A DNA stretch of 45,116 bases from DATAEK01 sp036258055 (GCA_036258055.1 DATAEK010000219.1:1-45116); one strand, 5' to 3'; shown: positions 6,912 through 16,234, counted from the first letter of the stretch. Notes: generated by a model from the letters alone, not told the origin. Translations and numbers: made by a program.

Positions 6912-9353
6912 ATGAGCGATCGTGACGAGCCTCTCGTCGTTGACGAGACCTCGGGCGCGGACCGCCCGCTCGTGATCCCATCCGAGCTGCCGATCCTGCC
7001 GCTCCGAGACACGGTACTGTTTCCGAATTCCTTCATGCCGCTGGCCGTGGCCCGCGAGGCCTCCGTGCGCCTGATCGACGAGGCCACGTCGATGGGCCGC
7101 ATGATCGGCGTGTTCACGCAGAAGGAAGCGTCGGTCGAGGAGCCGGTTCAGGACGATCTGTATCCGATCGGGACCGCCACCCACATTCACAAGATGTTCA
7201 AGCTGCCCGACGGCAGCCTGCGGCTCATCGTCCAGGGTCTGGCGCGGATTCGCCTCGACCGGATCGTCCAGACCCGTCCTTACCTGCGCGCGATGGTGAC
7301 CGCGTCGCCCGACGAGCTGCGCGACGAGGATCATCTCGAGATCGACGCGCTCCAGCGCAATATCAAGAGCAACTTCCAGCAGGTCGTGTCGCTCTCGCCG
7401 CTGTTGTCAGACGACCTGCAGGCGCTCTCCGCGAACATCACCGATCCGGGCAAGCTGGCGGACTTCATTGCCTCGAGCCTGACGACCATCGGCACGCCAG
7501 TGAAGCAGGAGGTGCTCGAGACCCTCGACATCCGTGCCCGCATGGACTCGCTGAACCGGATCCTGATCAAGGAGCTCGAGGTGCTCGAGCTCGGATCGAA
7601 GATTCAGTCACAGGTGCAATCCGAAGTCGGCAAGAACCAGCGCGAGTACTTCCTCCGGGAACAGCTCAAAGCCATCCAAAAGGAGTTGGGCGAGGGAGAC
7701 GATCAGGCCAAGGAAATCGACGAGCTGAGGGCCAAGATCGAAGGCGCGGGCATGCCCGACCCAGTGAAAAAGGAGGCGCTGCGCGAGCTGGATCGCCTCT
7801 CGAAGATGCCGGTTGCCGCGGCGGAGTACACCGTCTCGCGGACCTACCTCGACTGGCTGGTCGCGCTGCCATGGGCGAAGCGGACCGAGGACTCGATCGA
7901 TCTCAAGCGCACGAAGGACGTTTTGGATGCCGATCACTCCGGCCTCGAGAAGGTCAAGGACCGCGTGCTCGAGTACCTCGCCGTGCGCAAGCTGAACCCG
8001 GACGTGAAGGGACCGATCCTCTGCTTCCTCGGTCCGCCAGGAGTGGGCAAGACGTCGCTGGCGAAGTCGATTGCGAACTCTCTCGGACGGAAGTTTGTCC
8101 GCGTGTCGCTTGGCGGGATGCGAGACGAAGCGGAAATTCGCGGCCACCGCCGCACCTACATCGGGGCGCTGCCCGGGCAGGTGATTCAGGGGCTGCGTCG
8201 GGCCGAATCGAAGAACCCGGTGTTCATCCTCGATGAGATCGACAAGCTGGGCGCGGACTTCCGCGGCGATCCAGCATCAGCGCTTCTCGAAGTTCTCGAT
8301 CCGGAGCAGAACAACAGCTTCCGTGATCACTACCTCGACGTGCCGTTCGACTTGTCCGAGGTCCTGTTCCTCACGACCGCGAACGTGCTCGACCCGATTC
8401 CTCCGGCGCTCCGCGATCGCATGGAGGTCCTGGAGCTGCCCGGTTATACGGAGGAAGAGAAGCTCAAGATCGCGGTCGAGCATCTTGTCGGCAAACAGGT
8501 AGCCAACCACGGGCTTACGGCGGAGCAGATGGAGTTCACCGAAGCGGCAATCCGGGCCGTCATCCGTGGCTACACCCGCGAAGCCGGCGTCCGTAATCTC
8601 GAACGCGAGATTGGCGCGCTCTGCCGCAAAGTGGCGCGGCGGCGCGCGGAAGGCGATGAATCGAAGGTCGTCATCACGCCCGAGATCGTCGTCGAAATGC
8701 TTGGCGCGCCGTCGTTCCTCGACGAAGAGATCGAGGATCGCACGAAGGATCCGGGTGTCGCGGTCGGCCTGGCCTGGACCCCAGCCGGCGGCGAAGTGCT
8801 GTTCGTCGAAGCGTCACGGATGCAGGGCGGCGGAACGCTGACGTTGACCGGACATCTCGGCGACGTGATGAAGGAGTCGGCGCGCACGGCGCTCTCCTGG
8901 TTCCGCGCGAACGCGATGCGATACGGCGTCGATCCGACGTTCTACAAGGATGCCGAGATCCACCTCCACGTGCCCTCGGGCGCAATCCCGAAGGACGGGC
9001 CGTCGGCCGGCGTGACAATGGTGACGGCGCTGGCGTCAGAACTGAGCGGACGTCCTGTCAGGGGTGACCTTGCGATGACCGGCGAGATCACGCTGTCAGG
9101 CCGGGTGCTGCCTGTCGGCGGAATCAAAGAGAAGGTTCTGGCCGCGCGGCGTCACGGCATCACGGAAGTCATTCTGCCGCGTCAGAACGAAAAGAACATC
9201 AAGGAAGATCTGACGGACGAGCTCAAGCAGGAGCTGACGATCCACTACGTCGCGCACATCGAGGAAGTGCTCGCGCAGGCGCTCCAGCCATCGGCCTCAC
9301 AGACGCATAGCGGCCTGCCAATCGACGAGGAGATCCAGCAGACGGCGCACTGA
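6912..9353 (+). CDS. lon: ATP-dependent protease Lon
   Basis: 813 aa, standard for bacterial Lon (LonA). N-terminal substrate-binding domain (about 25-215), coiled-coil linker (about 215-310), AAA+ domain with Walker A GPPGVGKT at 374-381 and Walker B VFILDEIDK, and C-terminal serine-lysine protease domain with catalytic S698 in DGPSAG and K741 in IKEKV. It degrades misfolded and short-lived regulatory proteins in the cytosol as a hexamer. Start: ATG 6912 with AGGAGG 8 nt upstream. The 190-bp upstream region shows no CIRCE element or clear heat-shock promoter. A 7-bp-period repeat begins 25 bp after the stop. Confidence 0.98.
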   Translation: MSDRDEPLVVDETSGADRPLVIPSELPILPLRDTVLFPNSFMPLAVAREASVRLIDEATSMGRMIGVFTQKEASVEEPVQDDLYPIGTATHIHKMFKLPDGSLRLIVQGLARIRLDRIVQTRPYLRAMVTASPDELRDEDHLEIDALQRNIKSNFQQVVSLSPLLSDDLQALSANITDPGKLADFIASSLTTIGTPVKQEVLETLDIRARMDSLNRILIKELEVLELGSKIQSQVQSEVGKNQREYFLREQLKAIQKELGEGDDQAKEIDELRAKIEGAGMPDPVKKEALRELDRLSKMPVAAAEYTVSRTYLDWLVALPWAKRTEDSIDLKRTKDVLDADHSGLEKVKDRVLEYLAVRKLNPDVKGPILCFLGPPGVGKTSLAKSIANSLGRKFVRVSLGGMRDEAEIRGHRRTYIGALPGQVIQGLRRAESKNPVFILDEIDKLGADFRGDPASALLEVLDPEQNNSFRDHYLDVPFDLSEVLFLTTANVLDPIPPALRDRMEVLELPGYTEEEKLKIAVEHLVGKQVANHGLTAEQMEFTEAAIRAVIRGYTREAGVRNLEREIGALCRKVARRRAEGDESKVVITPEIVVEMLGAPSFLDEEIEDRTKDPGVAVGLAWTPAGGEVLFVEASRMQGGGTLTLTGHLGDVMKESARTALSWFRANAMRYGVDPTFYKDAEIHLHVPSGAIPKDGPSAGVTMVTALASELSGRPVRGDLAMTGEITLSGRVLPVGGIKEKVLAARRHGITEVILPRQNEKNIKEDLTDELKQELTIHYVAHIEEVLAQALQPSASQTHSGLPIDEEIQQTAH

Positions 9354-9375
9354 GGATCGGATCGGTAAGATCCTC
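9352..9375 (+). terminator. hairpin overlapping the lon stop
   Basis: GAGGATC (9352-9358) pairs with GATCCTC (9369-9375) across a 10-nt loop and includes the last bases of the lon stop codon. Weak terminator candidate; no T tract. Confidence 0.35.
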
Positions 9376-9378
9376 TCG

Positions 9379-9413
9379 CTGTCCGCTGTCCGCTGTCCGC
9401 TGTCCGCTGTCCG
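9379..9413. repeat. heptanucleotide tandem repeat, CTGTCCG x5
   Basis: Five perfect head-to-tail copies of CTGTCCG (35 bp) in the 95-bp gap between lon and the deacetylase-family gene. The same heptamer reappears before the palindrome at 10374-10391. One of several 7-bp-period tracts in this window. Confidence 0.95.
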
Positions 9414-9448
9414 GCGGGCGTTCTCGCGTCAGAGGGCCCATATCCCCT

Positions 9449-10351
9449 TTGGCTACGCCGATTGTCTACACACCTCGTTACCAGTTCGACCTCGGCGGCC
9501 ACATCTGGCCCACGGCCAAATACCGTCTGATCGCCGAACGTCTCGTTGCCGAACGGGTTGTCGATTCCGAGTCCTTCGTCGCGCCTGAGATGTGCTCGTG
9601 GGAGGACCTCGCGCTCGTCCACACCGCGGAGTACCTCGACAAGGTCCGGACGTCCACGCTGAACGACGACGAGATCGCCGTGCTGGAGCTTCCCTGGCTG
9701 CCGGGGATTGCCGACGGGTTCAGGCTGATGACCGGCGGAACGTGTCAGGCGGCCGCGCTCGCCTGCGATCACGGGCGCGCCGCGCATCTCGGCGGCGGCC
9801 TCCATCACGCATTTCCCAACCACGGAGAGGGCTTCTGCCTGTTCAACGACGTCGCGATCGCCATCCGCGTCCTCCAGCGCGACGGCCGCCTGCAGCGCGC
9901 CGCAGTCGTCGACTGCGATGTGCACCACGGAAACGGCACCGCGTTCGTGTTCGAGCGCGACCCGGCCGTCTTCACGTTCTCCATTCACCAGCAGCACAAC
10001 TACCCGTTCTTCAAACCGCGAAGCGACCTGGACATCGGGCTCGATGACGGCGCGGGAGATGATCAGTACCTGGGACGGCTCGAGTCAGCACTCCCGAAGG
10101 TCATGTCATCGAAGCCGGAGCTCGTGGTCTATCTGGCGGGCGCGGATCCGTTCGCAGCAGATCGTCTCGGCGGACTGAGCCTGTCATTCGAAGGGCTGCG
10201 ACGGCGGGATCGGCTCGTGTTCGACGCGGCTTGGAACGCTGGCGTTCCGGTCTGCGTCGTGCTGGCTGGTGGTTATGCCGCGGATGTGGAAGACACAGTG
10301 GAGGTGCACGTCGGGACTATCGCTGAAATGATCGCAGGCCGCTCGGAGTGA
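9449..10351 (+). CDS. histone deacetylase/acetoin-utilisation (arginase-fold) family protein
   Basis: 300 aa from a TTG start at 9449; no ATG or GTG precedes the conserved part, and the only upstream ribosome-like signal is weak (GAGGG). The class signature is intact: GGGLHHAF (H119/H120), DCDVHHGNGT (D157 and H159 as zinc ligands) and GADPFAADRLGGLSLS (D233 as third ligand). Bacterial members deacetylate acetyl-lysine proteins, acetylpolyamines or other small amides; the substrate cannot be read from sequence. Cytosolic. It sits alone between lon and the convergent NUDIX gene, flanked on both sides by CTGTCCG repeats. Confidence 0.9.
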   Translation: MATPIVYTPRYQFDLGGHIWPTAKYRLIAERLVAERVVDSESFVAPEMCSWEDLALVHTAEYLDKVRTSTLNDDEIAVLELPWLPGIADGFRLMTGGTCQAAALACDHGRAAHLGGGLHHAFPNHGEGFCLFNDVAIAIRVLQRDGRLQRAAVVDCDVHHGNGTAFVFERDPAVFTFSIHQQHNYPFFKPRSDLDIGLDDGAGDDQYLGRLESALPKVMSSKPELVVYLAGADPFAADRLGGLSLSFEGLRRRDRLVFDAAWNAGVPVCVVLAGGYAADVEDTVEVHVGTIAEMIAGRSE

Positions 10352-10366
10352 ATAGCGAACCAAGAT

Positions 10367-10391
10367 CGCTGTCCGCTGTCCGCGGACAGCG
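10367..10391. repeat. CTGTCCG repeat ending in a perfect palindrome
   Basis: CTGTCCG units run into CGCTGTCCGCGGACAGCG (10374-10391), an 18-bp perfect palindrome. It lies between the convergent deacetylase-family and NUDIX genes and may act as a bidirectional terminator, or be the site where a heptamer tract inverted. Confidence 0.85.
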
Positions 10392-10420
10392 ACGAGGATC
10401 AAGCCTGGCGGCGAGCCGTC

Positions 10421-10942
10421 TCAGATCAAAGACAGCCCCACTATCGTCTTCATGTCCACGATTTCGCCGCGCCGGACCATCTCGCGCGCGTCGGCGAGCG
10501 CGAACGTGCGAGGCTCGATGTCCTCGTCTTCGTCGACCGCTGCGGGCTCGGCGGGAACGTTCAGGCCTGAGAGCCTGAAGAACACCATCTCCTCGTCGCA
10601 GTAGCCCGGCGTCGGCAGAAGTGAGGCCAGCCTGACGACCGTGTCCGGCACCTTGCCGATCTCCTCGTGACACTCGCGCTTCGCGGTGTCCTCGGGCTGC
10701 TCTCCCTCGTCCACGCTTCCAGCCGGCAGCTCCCAGAGCCACTTGTTCACGGCGTAGCGGAACTGCCGGATCAACACGATGTGGCCCGGCTCAGGGATTG
10801 GCAGGAGCACGACCGATCGCGGATGGCGCACGACGTCGAGGGTGACTTCGCGGCCGTTCGTCATGCGTACGGTGTCGCGATCGATGTCGAACACTCTGCC
10901 TTTGAAGACCTGCGTGGACGTGAGGCGCTCGGGTTGAGTCAT
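10421..10942 (-). CDS. NUDIX hydrolase, ADP-ribose pyrophosphatase type
   Basis: 173 aa. The Nudix box at 75-97 is complete: G75, E81, R89-E90 and E93-E94-x-G. Flanking features fit ADP-ribose pyrophosphatases: IRQFRYAVNKWLWELPAG before the box and a proline-rich loop LLPTPGYCDEEM after it. Expected reaction: ADP-ribose to AMP plus ribose 5-phosphate, with Mg2+, in the cytosol. The ATG at 10942 lies 48 bp after the rluD stop, so it is probably the last gene of the ileS-lspA-lgt-rluD run. Substrate inferred from the family only. Confidence 0.92.
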   Translation of the reverse strand: MTQPERLTSTQVFKGRVFDIDRDTVRMTNGREVTLDVVRHPRSVVLLPIPEPGHIVLIRQFRYAVNKWLWELPAGSVDEGEQPEDTAKRECHEEIGKVPDTVVRLASLLPTPGYCDEEMVFFRLSGLNVPAEPAAVDEDEDIEPRTFALADAREMVRRGEIVDMKTIVGLSLI

Positions 10943-10990
10943 GATCGAATCGCTCGAAAGGCTCGCTGTTGACGAAGGCCGAGGCTCACG

Positions 10991-11953
10991 TCACTCGACA
11001 GGTTCGGTCTGCTGACGCGTCTCGATGTCGTCGATCGCGGCCTGCAGATCGGGAGGAAGCGGCGAATCGAAGTCCACGCGTCGCCCGTCGCGCGGATGCG
11101 TGAAGGACAACCGTGCGGAGTGCAGGAACGGACGTTCGAGGCGCATGACCGCGCGCAGATCCCCGGGCACCCGTCGATGGACGCCACCATACACCGGATC
11201 GCCGACGACAGGATGTCCGATCGCGCTGAGATGCACGCGAATCTGGTGGGTTCGGCCGGTGGCGATTGCCACTTTCAGGAGTGAGACTCCCTTCAGATGG
11301 CGGGCCCAGGTAACCCGCGTCACCGCGCTTCGCGCTCTGCGCGCTCGCGTAGACATTTTCTCACGTTGTGCCGGGTCCCGGCCGATAGCCGCGTCGATCC
11401 GCCGTCCCGCCTGCACGACGCCCCAGACGAGTGCGACGTATTCCTTCTCGACTTCGCGGTCTTTGAACTGGCGCGAGAGCTCTTGATGGGCGCGATCGTT
11501 TTTCGCCACGACCATGAGCCCTGACGTTCCCCGATCCAGCCGGTGAACGATTCCCGGACGAAGCTCCCCGCCGATGCCGCTGAGATCCTTGACGTGGTGG
11601 AGCAGCGCGTTCACGAGCGTTCCGCTGCTGTGTCCGGCGGCCGGATGCACGACCATGCCTGCCGGCTTGTCCAGCACGACGACGTCGGGATCTTCGAAGA
11701 CGATGCGGAGCGGCAATGGTTCGGGTTCGGGGGTAGTGGCCACCGGGGCGGGCAGATCGATCGAGTACGTCTGCCCCGTACGAACCGGTGTGCTCGGGCG
11801 TAGAGACGCCGCCGCAGGCCCGTGCACGTGGCCATCCTTGATCAGCCGCTGGACCTGCGATCGCGAGTGCTCCGGCAGTAGCGTCGTCAGGAAGCTGTCC
11901 AGCCGGGCGCCGTCCTGTTCGGGCTCGACCTGCAGCGTACGGTTCGAAGTCAT
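10991..11953 (-). CDS. rluD: RluD-type 23S rRNA pseudouridine synthase
   Basis: 320 aa from ATG 11953; a TTG seven codons upstream is the alternative, but it falls in the loop of a strong hairpin. S4 RNA-binding domain (about 13-70), then the RluA-family catalytic domain with HRLDRGTSGLMV (catalytic D140), GRTHQIRVHLS and GHPVVGDPVYGG. RluD makes pseudouridines in helix 69 of 23S rRNA; the related RluC cannot be fully excluded, but the S4 domain and spacing favour RluD. Close linkage to lspA and lgt is common in bacteria. A perfect 11-bp stem just upstream could separate it transcriptionally from lgt. Confidence 0.92.
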   Translation of the reverse strand: MTSNRTLQVEPEQDGARLDSFLTTLLPEHSRSQVQRLIKDGHVHGPAAASLRPSTPVRTGQTYSIDLPAPVATTPEPEPLPLRIVFEDPDVVVLDKPAGMVVHPAAGHSSGTLVNALLHHVKDLSGIGGELRPGIVHRLDRGTSGLMVVAKNDRAHQELSRQFKDREVEKEYVALVWGVVQAGRRIDAAIGRDPAQREKMSTRARRARSAVTRVTWARHLKGVSLLKVAIATGRTHQIRVHLSAIGHPVVGDPVYGGVHRRVPGDLRAVMRLERPFLHSARLSFTHPRDGRRVDFDSPLPPDLQAAIDDIETRQQTEPVE

Positions 11954-11962
11954 GGTTGTCCG

Positions 11963-11988
11963 GCGGCTGCGCAAGAGTGCGCAGCCGC
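11963..11988 (-). terminator. perfect hairpin between lgt and rluD
   Basis: GCGGCTGCGCA / TGCGCAGCCGC, an 11-bp perfect stem with a 4-nt loop, 7 bp beyond the lgt stop and 10 bp before the rluD ATG. There is no T tract, so partial termination, processing or mRNA stabilisation are all possible. It would also bury the alternative TTG start of rluD. Confidence 0.6.
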
Positions 11989-11994
11989 AAGGCG

Positions 11995-12801
11995 TCAGGC
12001 GGCTTTCGTCCGTCGCGCCGCCACGGGCGCAGGATCGGGCCGCCGGCCGAGCACGAACAGCATCACGATGCTGAGCGGCACGATCAGGATCGAGACGAAC
12101 TGCGACGTCGAGAAATCCCCCACCATCCCCCGTGGATCGCCGCGGTAGAACTCGATGATGAAGCGGGAGATGCCGTAGAGGAACATGTAACTCCAGAACG
12201 TGCGGCCCGCGAACGGACGCCCGCGCTTTTCCATCAGCAGCAGGAATCCGAGGATCAGCAGTTCCGCTCCCGCTTCATAGAGCTGAGTCGGGTGAAGGGG
12301 CACGCCGAGCGGCGTGCCGACGTTCTGCGCTGCGAACTCGTTATGGAAGGTGATCGCCCACGGCACACTGGTCGGCCGTCCGAAACAGCACCCCGCAAAC
12401 AGACACCCGAGCCGCCCCACGACGTGACCGAGCGCGATGCCCGGGGCAAAGACGTCGGTGACGGTCCACATCGGCATCTTGTGCCGCCACAGGTACCAGA
12501 GGGCTACGGCCACCGCCGCGATGAGTCCGCCGTAGAACACCCCGCCGGATCGGGCGAGGTTCATGAATTCCGCGGGGTTCTGCGTGAACTTGTCGTGCTC
12601 GACGATGAGCAGGAGGAGCTTCGCGCCGACGAGGGCCGACACGATGATCCAGATTCCGAGGTCCATGACGCGGTTCGCGTCGAGACCGCGGCTTCGCGCG
12701 CGCACGAGCGCGAACTGCAGGCCGAGCAGGTATGCGGCCGCCAACAGGAGGCCATAGGTGTAAATAGGAAAGCCGGCGATTTCAAACAGAATGGGATGCA
12801 T
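11995..12801 (-). CDS. lgt: prolipoprotein diacylglyceryl transferase
   Basis: 268 aa from ATG 12801 (MHPILFEIAGFPIYTYG); seven membrane spans expected. It moves diacylglyceryl from phosphatidylglycerol to the lipobox cysteine of prolipoproteins, the first step of lipoprotein maturation. Visible marks: GGVFYGGLI, the signature loop GHVVGRLGCLFAGCCFGRPT, HPTQLYEAG and ISRFIIEFYRGD. The signature has Cys where E. coli has GRIGNFxNGE; this cysteine-rich form is, to my knowledge, common outside proteobacteria. Its start overlaps the end of lspA by 20 bp, giving an unusually tight lgt-lspA arrangement that puts two steps of one pathway under coupled translation. Confidence 0.95.
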   Translation of the reverse strand: MHPILFEIAGFPIYTYGLLLAAAYLLGLQFALVRARSRGLDANRVMDLGIWIIVSALVGAKLLLLIVEHDKFTQNPAEFMNLARSGGVFYGGLIAAVAVALWYLWRHKMPMWTVTDVFAPGIALGHVVGRLGCLFAGCCFGRPTSVPWAITFHNEFAAQNVGTPLGVPLHPTQLYEAGAELLILGFLLLMEKRGRPFAGRTFWSYMFLYGISRFIIEFYRGDPRGMVGDFSTSQFVSILIVPLSIVMLFVLGRRPDPAPVAARRTKAA

Positions 12802-13345
12802 GCTGTCGTCCCAGGCCAATCATGTCGAGCAAGACGAGGACGGCGCCGACGGTAATCGCCGCGTCCGCCACGTTGAACGCCCAGAAATGCGAGGCGCCCC
12901 AGTACACGTCCACGAAGTCGACGACGTGTCCGGCGATCGCCCGATCGATCAAATTTCCGAACGCGCCGCCGAGAATCAGCGATAAGCCGAAGCGCGCGAG
13001 CCGCTCGTGAAATCCGAGCTGGGTCGCGTAGGCGGCAATCGCAACCAGCGCGATCGCGGCGATGCCAATCATGACCAGCGGCTTGTAGGGAAAATCCGCG
13101 GCGTTCAGCAGCCCGAACGCCGCACCGCGGTTCTGCACGTGCGTCAGGTCGAGAAATCCGTCGATGATTGGCAGCCGGCCACCCAGCTCCAGCGTGCGCC
13201 TGACGATTTCCTTCGTCAGCTGGTCGAACCCGACGACCGCGCCGATGGTGATGAGCTCCATCGGCCGCGCGTAGTTGCGCGGCTGATCCGAATGCGCGGA
13301 CACGGCGGCTTGAGTCGTCGCGCCTGATTGCACAGAGTCGCTCAT
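12782..13345 (-). CDS. lspA: lipoprotein signal peptidase (signal peptidase II)
   Basis: 187 aa from ATG 13345, 7 bp after the ileS stop; ATG 13261 (MELITIGAVVGFDQLTK) would give 159 aa, closer to the family norm. Four membrane spans. Catalytic-domain motifs are present: VQNRGAAFGLL, GGAFGNLIDR (first active-site Asp), VVDFVDV and FNVADAAITVG (second Asp). It cleaves the signal peptide after Lgt has modified the lipobox cysteine. The unusual 28-residue polar N-terminal extension in the long form is a reason to doubt the upstream start. ileS-lspA adjacency is widespread in bacteria. Confidence 0.95.
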   Translation of the reverse strand: MSDSVQSGATTQAAVSAHSDQPRNYARPMELITIGAVVGFDQLTKEIVRRTLELGGRLPIIDGFLDLTHVQNRGAAFGLLNAADFPYKPLVMIGIAAIALVAIAAYATQLGFHERLARFGLSLILGGAFGNLIDRAIAGHVVDFVDVYWGASHFWAFNVADAAITVGAVLVLLDMIGLGRQHASHSV

Positions 13346-13352
13346 TCGGGCG

Positions 13353-16181
13353 TCATCCGACGACAGGTCCGCGGGTGGAGGCGATCGCGTCGACACATCG
13401 ATCGCAGAGTCCCAGCGTCTCCGCGTCGGCCGACACCGACGGCACGATCCGCCAGCAACGCGGACATTTTTCCCCTGCGGCCTTCTCGACGCGCACGTCG
13501 AGCTCGGGACCATCCGCGGTCTCGAGGTCGAGCTGCGAAACGATGAAGAGCATCGCAAGGTCGTGGCGATGCGACTCGAGGAGCGCGGCAGTCGCGCCGC
13601 TCGCGCGGATCTTCACGTGCGCGCCAAGAGAGTTTCCAATCGTCTTCGCCTGGCGCGCGGATTCGAGCGCCCGGTTGACCTCGTCGCGGATTTCGAGCAA
13701 GCGCGTCCAGCGGGTCAACAGCTCGTCGTTTCGCAGCGTGTCCACGTCGCCGGGGAACTCCGCCAGGTGAACCGATTCTTCCCGCTTCCCCGGGAGATGG
13801 CGCCACAGCTCGTCCGTCATGACCGGCAGAATCGGCGCAAGGAGTCTGGCCAGGCCGTCGGCCATCACGAACATGGCCGTCTGCGCCGATCGTCGCTCTG
13901 GTGACGACGAGCCGAACGTGTAGAGCCGATCCTTTGAAACATCCGAGTAGAACGCGCTGATGTCGACCGTCGCCAGCTGGTTGACGGTTTGAAAGATCGC
14001 CGGGAAGTCATAGGCCGCGTAGGCATCGAGCATCACGCGCGAGGCCTGCCCGTAACGGGCCAGGGCGTACCGATCGACCTCCTGCATACGGTCGAGCGGC
14101 AGCCGATCCGCCGGGTCGAAATCGTAGAGATTCGACACGAGGAACCGGAGCGTGTTCCGGATCTTCCGGTAGGCTTCGACCACCCGCGCCAGGATCTGCT
14201 TTCCAAGCCGGACCTCTTCGCGGTAGTCGACCATCGCGACCCACAGCCGGATGATTTCGGCCCCGCTCTCCTTGATGACGTCCTGAGGCTCGATTCCGTT
14301 TCCGAGCGACTTGGACATTTTGCGGCCGGCCTCGTCGACGATGAAGCCGTGCGTAACGACCGCATGGAAAGGCGGGCGCCCCCGTGTGCCAAGCCCGACC
14401 AGGAGTGAGCTCTGGAACCAGCCTCGGTGCTGATCGCTGCCCTCGAGATAGACGTCCGCCGGCCAGGTCAGCTCCGGCCTGAACGGGAGAACCGCCTCGT
14501 GACTCGAGCCCGAATCGAACCACACGTCGAGGATGTCGCGCTCGCGCTCGAACTCAGTGCCGCCGCACGCCGGGCAGGTGAGGCCCTCAGGGATGAACTC
14601 CTCGATCGGCCGTTCGTACCAGGCATCGGCACCGTAGATGTCGAACACCGATGCCGCACGATCGATCAGCGCCGTCGTCAGGATCGCTTCGCCACACGCG
14701 GTGCAATCGACCGCGGGAATCGGGACGCCCCACGCCCGCTGCCGCGAAATGCACCAGTCGGGGCGATTGGCGATCATGTTGTAAATACGGTCGCGGCCCC
14801 ACTTCGGTACCCACTCGACCCGCTGATCGATGGCCTGCAGCGCGGTCTGCCGCAACGAGGCGTCCCCGAGCGTGCCTCGCCCGTTCGAAGTCGAACTTTC
14901 ACGGTCGAGGGCGATGAACCACTGGGAGGTCGCCAGGAAAATGACCGGGTTATGACACCGCCAGCAGTGAGGATACGCATGCTGGAATGTCTCACGGTGC
15001 CAGAGCCGCTTGCGCTCGTGGAGCGCTTCCTCGATTCGCGGGTTCGCGTCGAAGACGCGCTGCCCGCCGAAGAGCTCGACGGTCTGCAGGAAGTGGCCGC
15101 CTGGACCGACCGGCGCGTAGATCTCGAGCCCGTACTTCATGCCGGTGTTGAAGTCGTCGCTGCCATGACCGGGAGCCGTGTGCACGGCGCCCGTTCCCTG
15201 CTCGAGCGTGACGTAGTCACCGAGCACGCCGAGTGAGGTGCGGGCATAGAGCGGATGCTCGAAGCGGATGTGTTCGAGCTCCGCGCCTTTCATCCGGGCG
15301 ATCGGACCCGAAAGCTTCTTTCCTGTGACTTCGGCCACCCGCGGCGCCAGTCCCTCGGCGACGATCACCGCCCGGCCATCCACCTCGTACGCGCCGTAGT
15401 CGAAGTCCGGGTGAAACGCGATCGCCAGGTTCGAGGGGATCGTCCATGGTGTCGTCGTCCAGATGACGACCGACACGTCGCGGCCGGCAAGATCCGGGAT
15501 GCGCGCCGCCAGCTCGCCTGCGCTCTCGGGCGCGAGCGGGAACTCGACGTAGATCGAGGGCGACGAATGATCTTCGTACTCCACCTCCGCTTCGGCCAAT
15601 GCCGTGCGGCAATGGATGCACCAGTGCACCGGCTTCTTGCCCTTGTAGACGAGCCCCTGCTCGACGAAGTGTCCCAGCGCGCGGGCAATCGCTGCCTGGT
15701 ACTTGAAGTCCATCGTCAAATAGAGGTGATCCCAGTCGCCAAAGACGCAGAGGCGCTGGAATTCCTCGCTCATGACGTCGATGAACCTGCTGGCGTAGGC
15801 CCGGCAGGCCCGCCGGAAGTCCGCAACCGACATGTCGCGCTTCTTCGGACCGAGCTGCCGGTCGACCTTCAACTCGATCGGCAGCCCGTGGCAGTCGTAC
15901 CCGAGCACGTACGGCGCGTCGTAGCCCATCATGTTGCGGGACTTCACGACGAGATCCTTGAGGATCTTGTTCATCGCCGTGCCCATGTGGATCTGCCCGT
16001 TCGCGTAAGGCGGTCCGTCGTGGAGCACGAACTTCTTCCGTCCCCCGCGCCGAGTGCGCAGGAGCTCGTACAACCCCATGGCCTTCCAGCGCGCCAGCGC
16101 CTGCGGCTCGGCCGTAGTCAGGCTGGCCTTCATGGGGAACTCAGTCCGCGGCAGGTTCAGGGTGTCTTTCCAGTCAGACAT
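13353..16181 (-). CDS. ileS: isoleucyl-tRNA synthetase
   Basis: 942 aa, normal for bacterial IleRS. HIGH-type motif H65-M-G-T in GPPYANGQIHMGT, the editing (CP1) insertion, KMSKS in GRKMSKSLGN (near residue 610), anticodon-binding domain, and a C-terminal zinc finger CPRCWRI...CDRC. It charges tRNA-Ile and edits valine. ATG 16181. A -10-like TACAAT lies on this strand at 16194-16199, predicting a leader of only about 6 nt, and there is no T-box-like structure. First gene of the run ileS-lspA-lgt-rluD-nudix. Confidence 0.98.
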   Translation of the reverse strand: MSDWKDTLNLPRTEFPMKASLTTAEPQALARWKAMGLYELLRTRRGGRKKFVLHDGPPYANGQIHMGTAMNKILKDLVVKSRNMMGYDAPYVLGYDCHGLPIELKVDRQLGPKKRDMSVADFRRACRAYASRFIDVMSEEFQRLCVFGDWDHLYLTMDFKYQAAIARALGHFVEQGLVYKGKKPVHWCIHCRTALAEAEVEYEDHSSPSIYVEFPLAPESAGELAARIPDLAGRDVSVVIWTTTPWTIPSNLAIAFHPDFDYGAYEVDGRAVIVAEGLAPRVAEVTGKKLSGPIARMKGAELEHIRFEHPLYARTSLGVLGDYVTLEQGTGAVHTAPGHGSDDFNTGMKYGLEIYAPVGPGGHFLQTVELFGGQRVFDANPRIEEALHERKRLWHRETFQHAYPHCWRCHNPVIFLATSQWFIALDRESSTSNGRGTLGDASLRQTALQAIDQRVEWVPKWGRDRIYNMIANRPDWCISRQRAWGVPIPAVDCTACGEAILTTALIDRAASVFDIYGADAWYERPIEEFIPEGLTCPACGGTEFERERDILDVWFDSGSSHEAVLPFRPELTWPADVYLEGSDQHRGWFQSSLLVGLGTRGRPPFHAVVTHGFIVDEAGRKMSKSLGNGIEPQDVIKESGAEIIRLWVAMVDYREEVRLGKQILARVVEAYRKIRNTLRFLVSNLYDFDPADRLPLDRMQEVDRYALARYGQASRVMLDAYAAYDFPAIFQTVNQLATVDISAFYSDVSKDRLYTFGSSSPERRSAQTAMFVMADGLARLLAPILPVMTDELWRHLPGKREESVHLAEFPGDVDTLRNDELLTRWTRLLEIRDEVNRALESARQAKTIGNSLGAHVKIRASGATAALLESHRHDLAMLFIVSQLDLETADGPELDVRVEKAAGEKCPRCWRIVPSVSADAETLGLCDRCVDAIASTRGPVVG

Positions 16182-16193
16182 CGATGTTTATTT

Positions 16194-16234
16194 ATTGTAC
16201 TCGCGGCAGGGCATCCCGCCGGCTTCGCCGGCGG
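16194..16234 (-). promoter_or_regulatory. -10-like box and hairpin upstream of ileS
   Basis: On the minus strand TACAAT (16194-16199) lies 12 nt before the ileS ATG without a -35 match. Just upstream is CCGCCGGC-TTC-GCCGGCGG (16216-16234), a perfect 8-bp stem that may end transcription arriving from the lectin-like gene. Confidence 0.45.

Noticed and set aside
9379..9413. CRISPR array
   Set aside because: The units are 7 bp with no spacers and there are no cas genes; the same is true of all other heptamer tracts.
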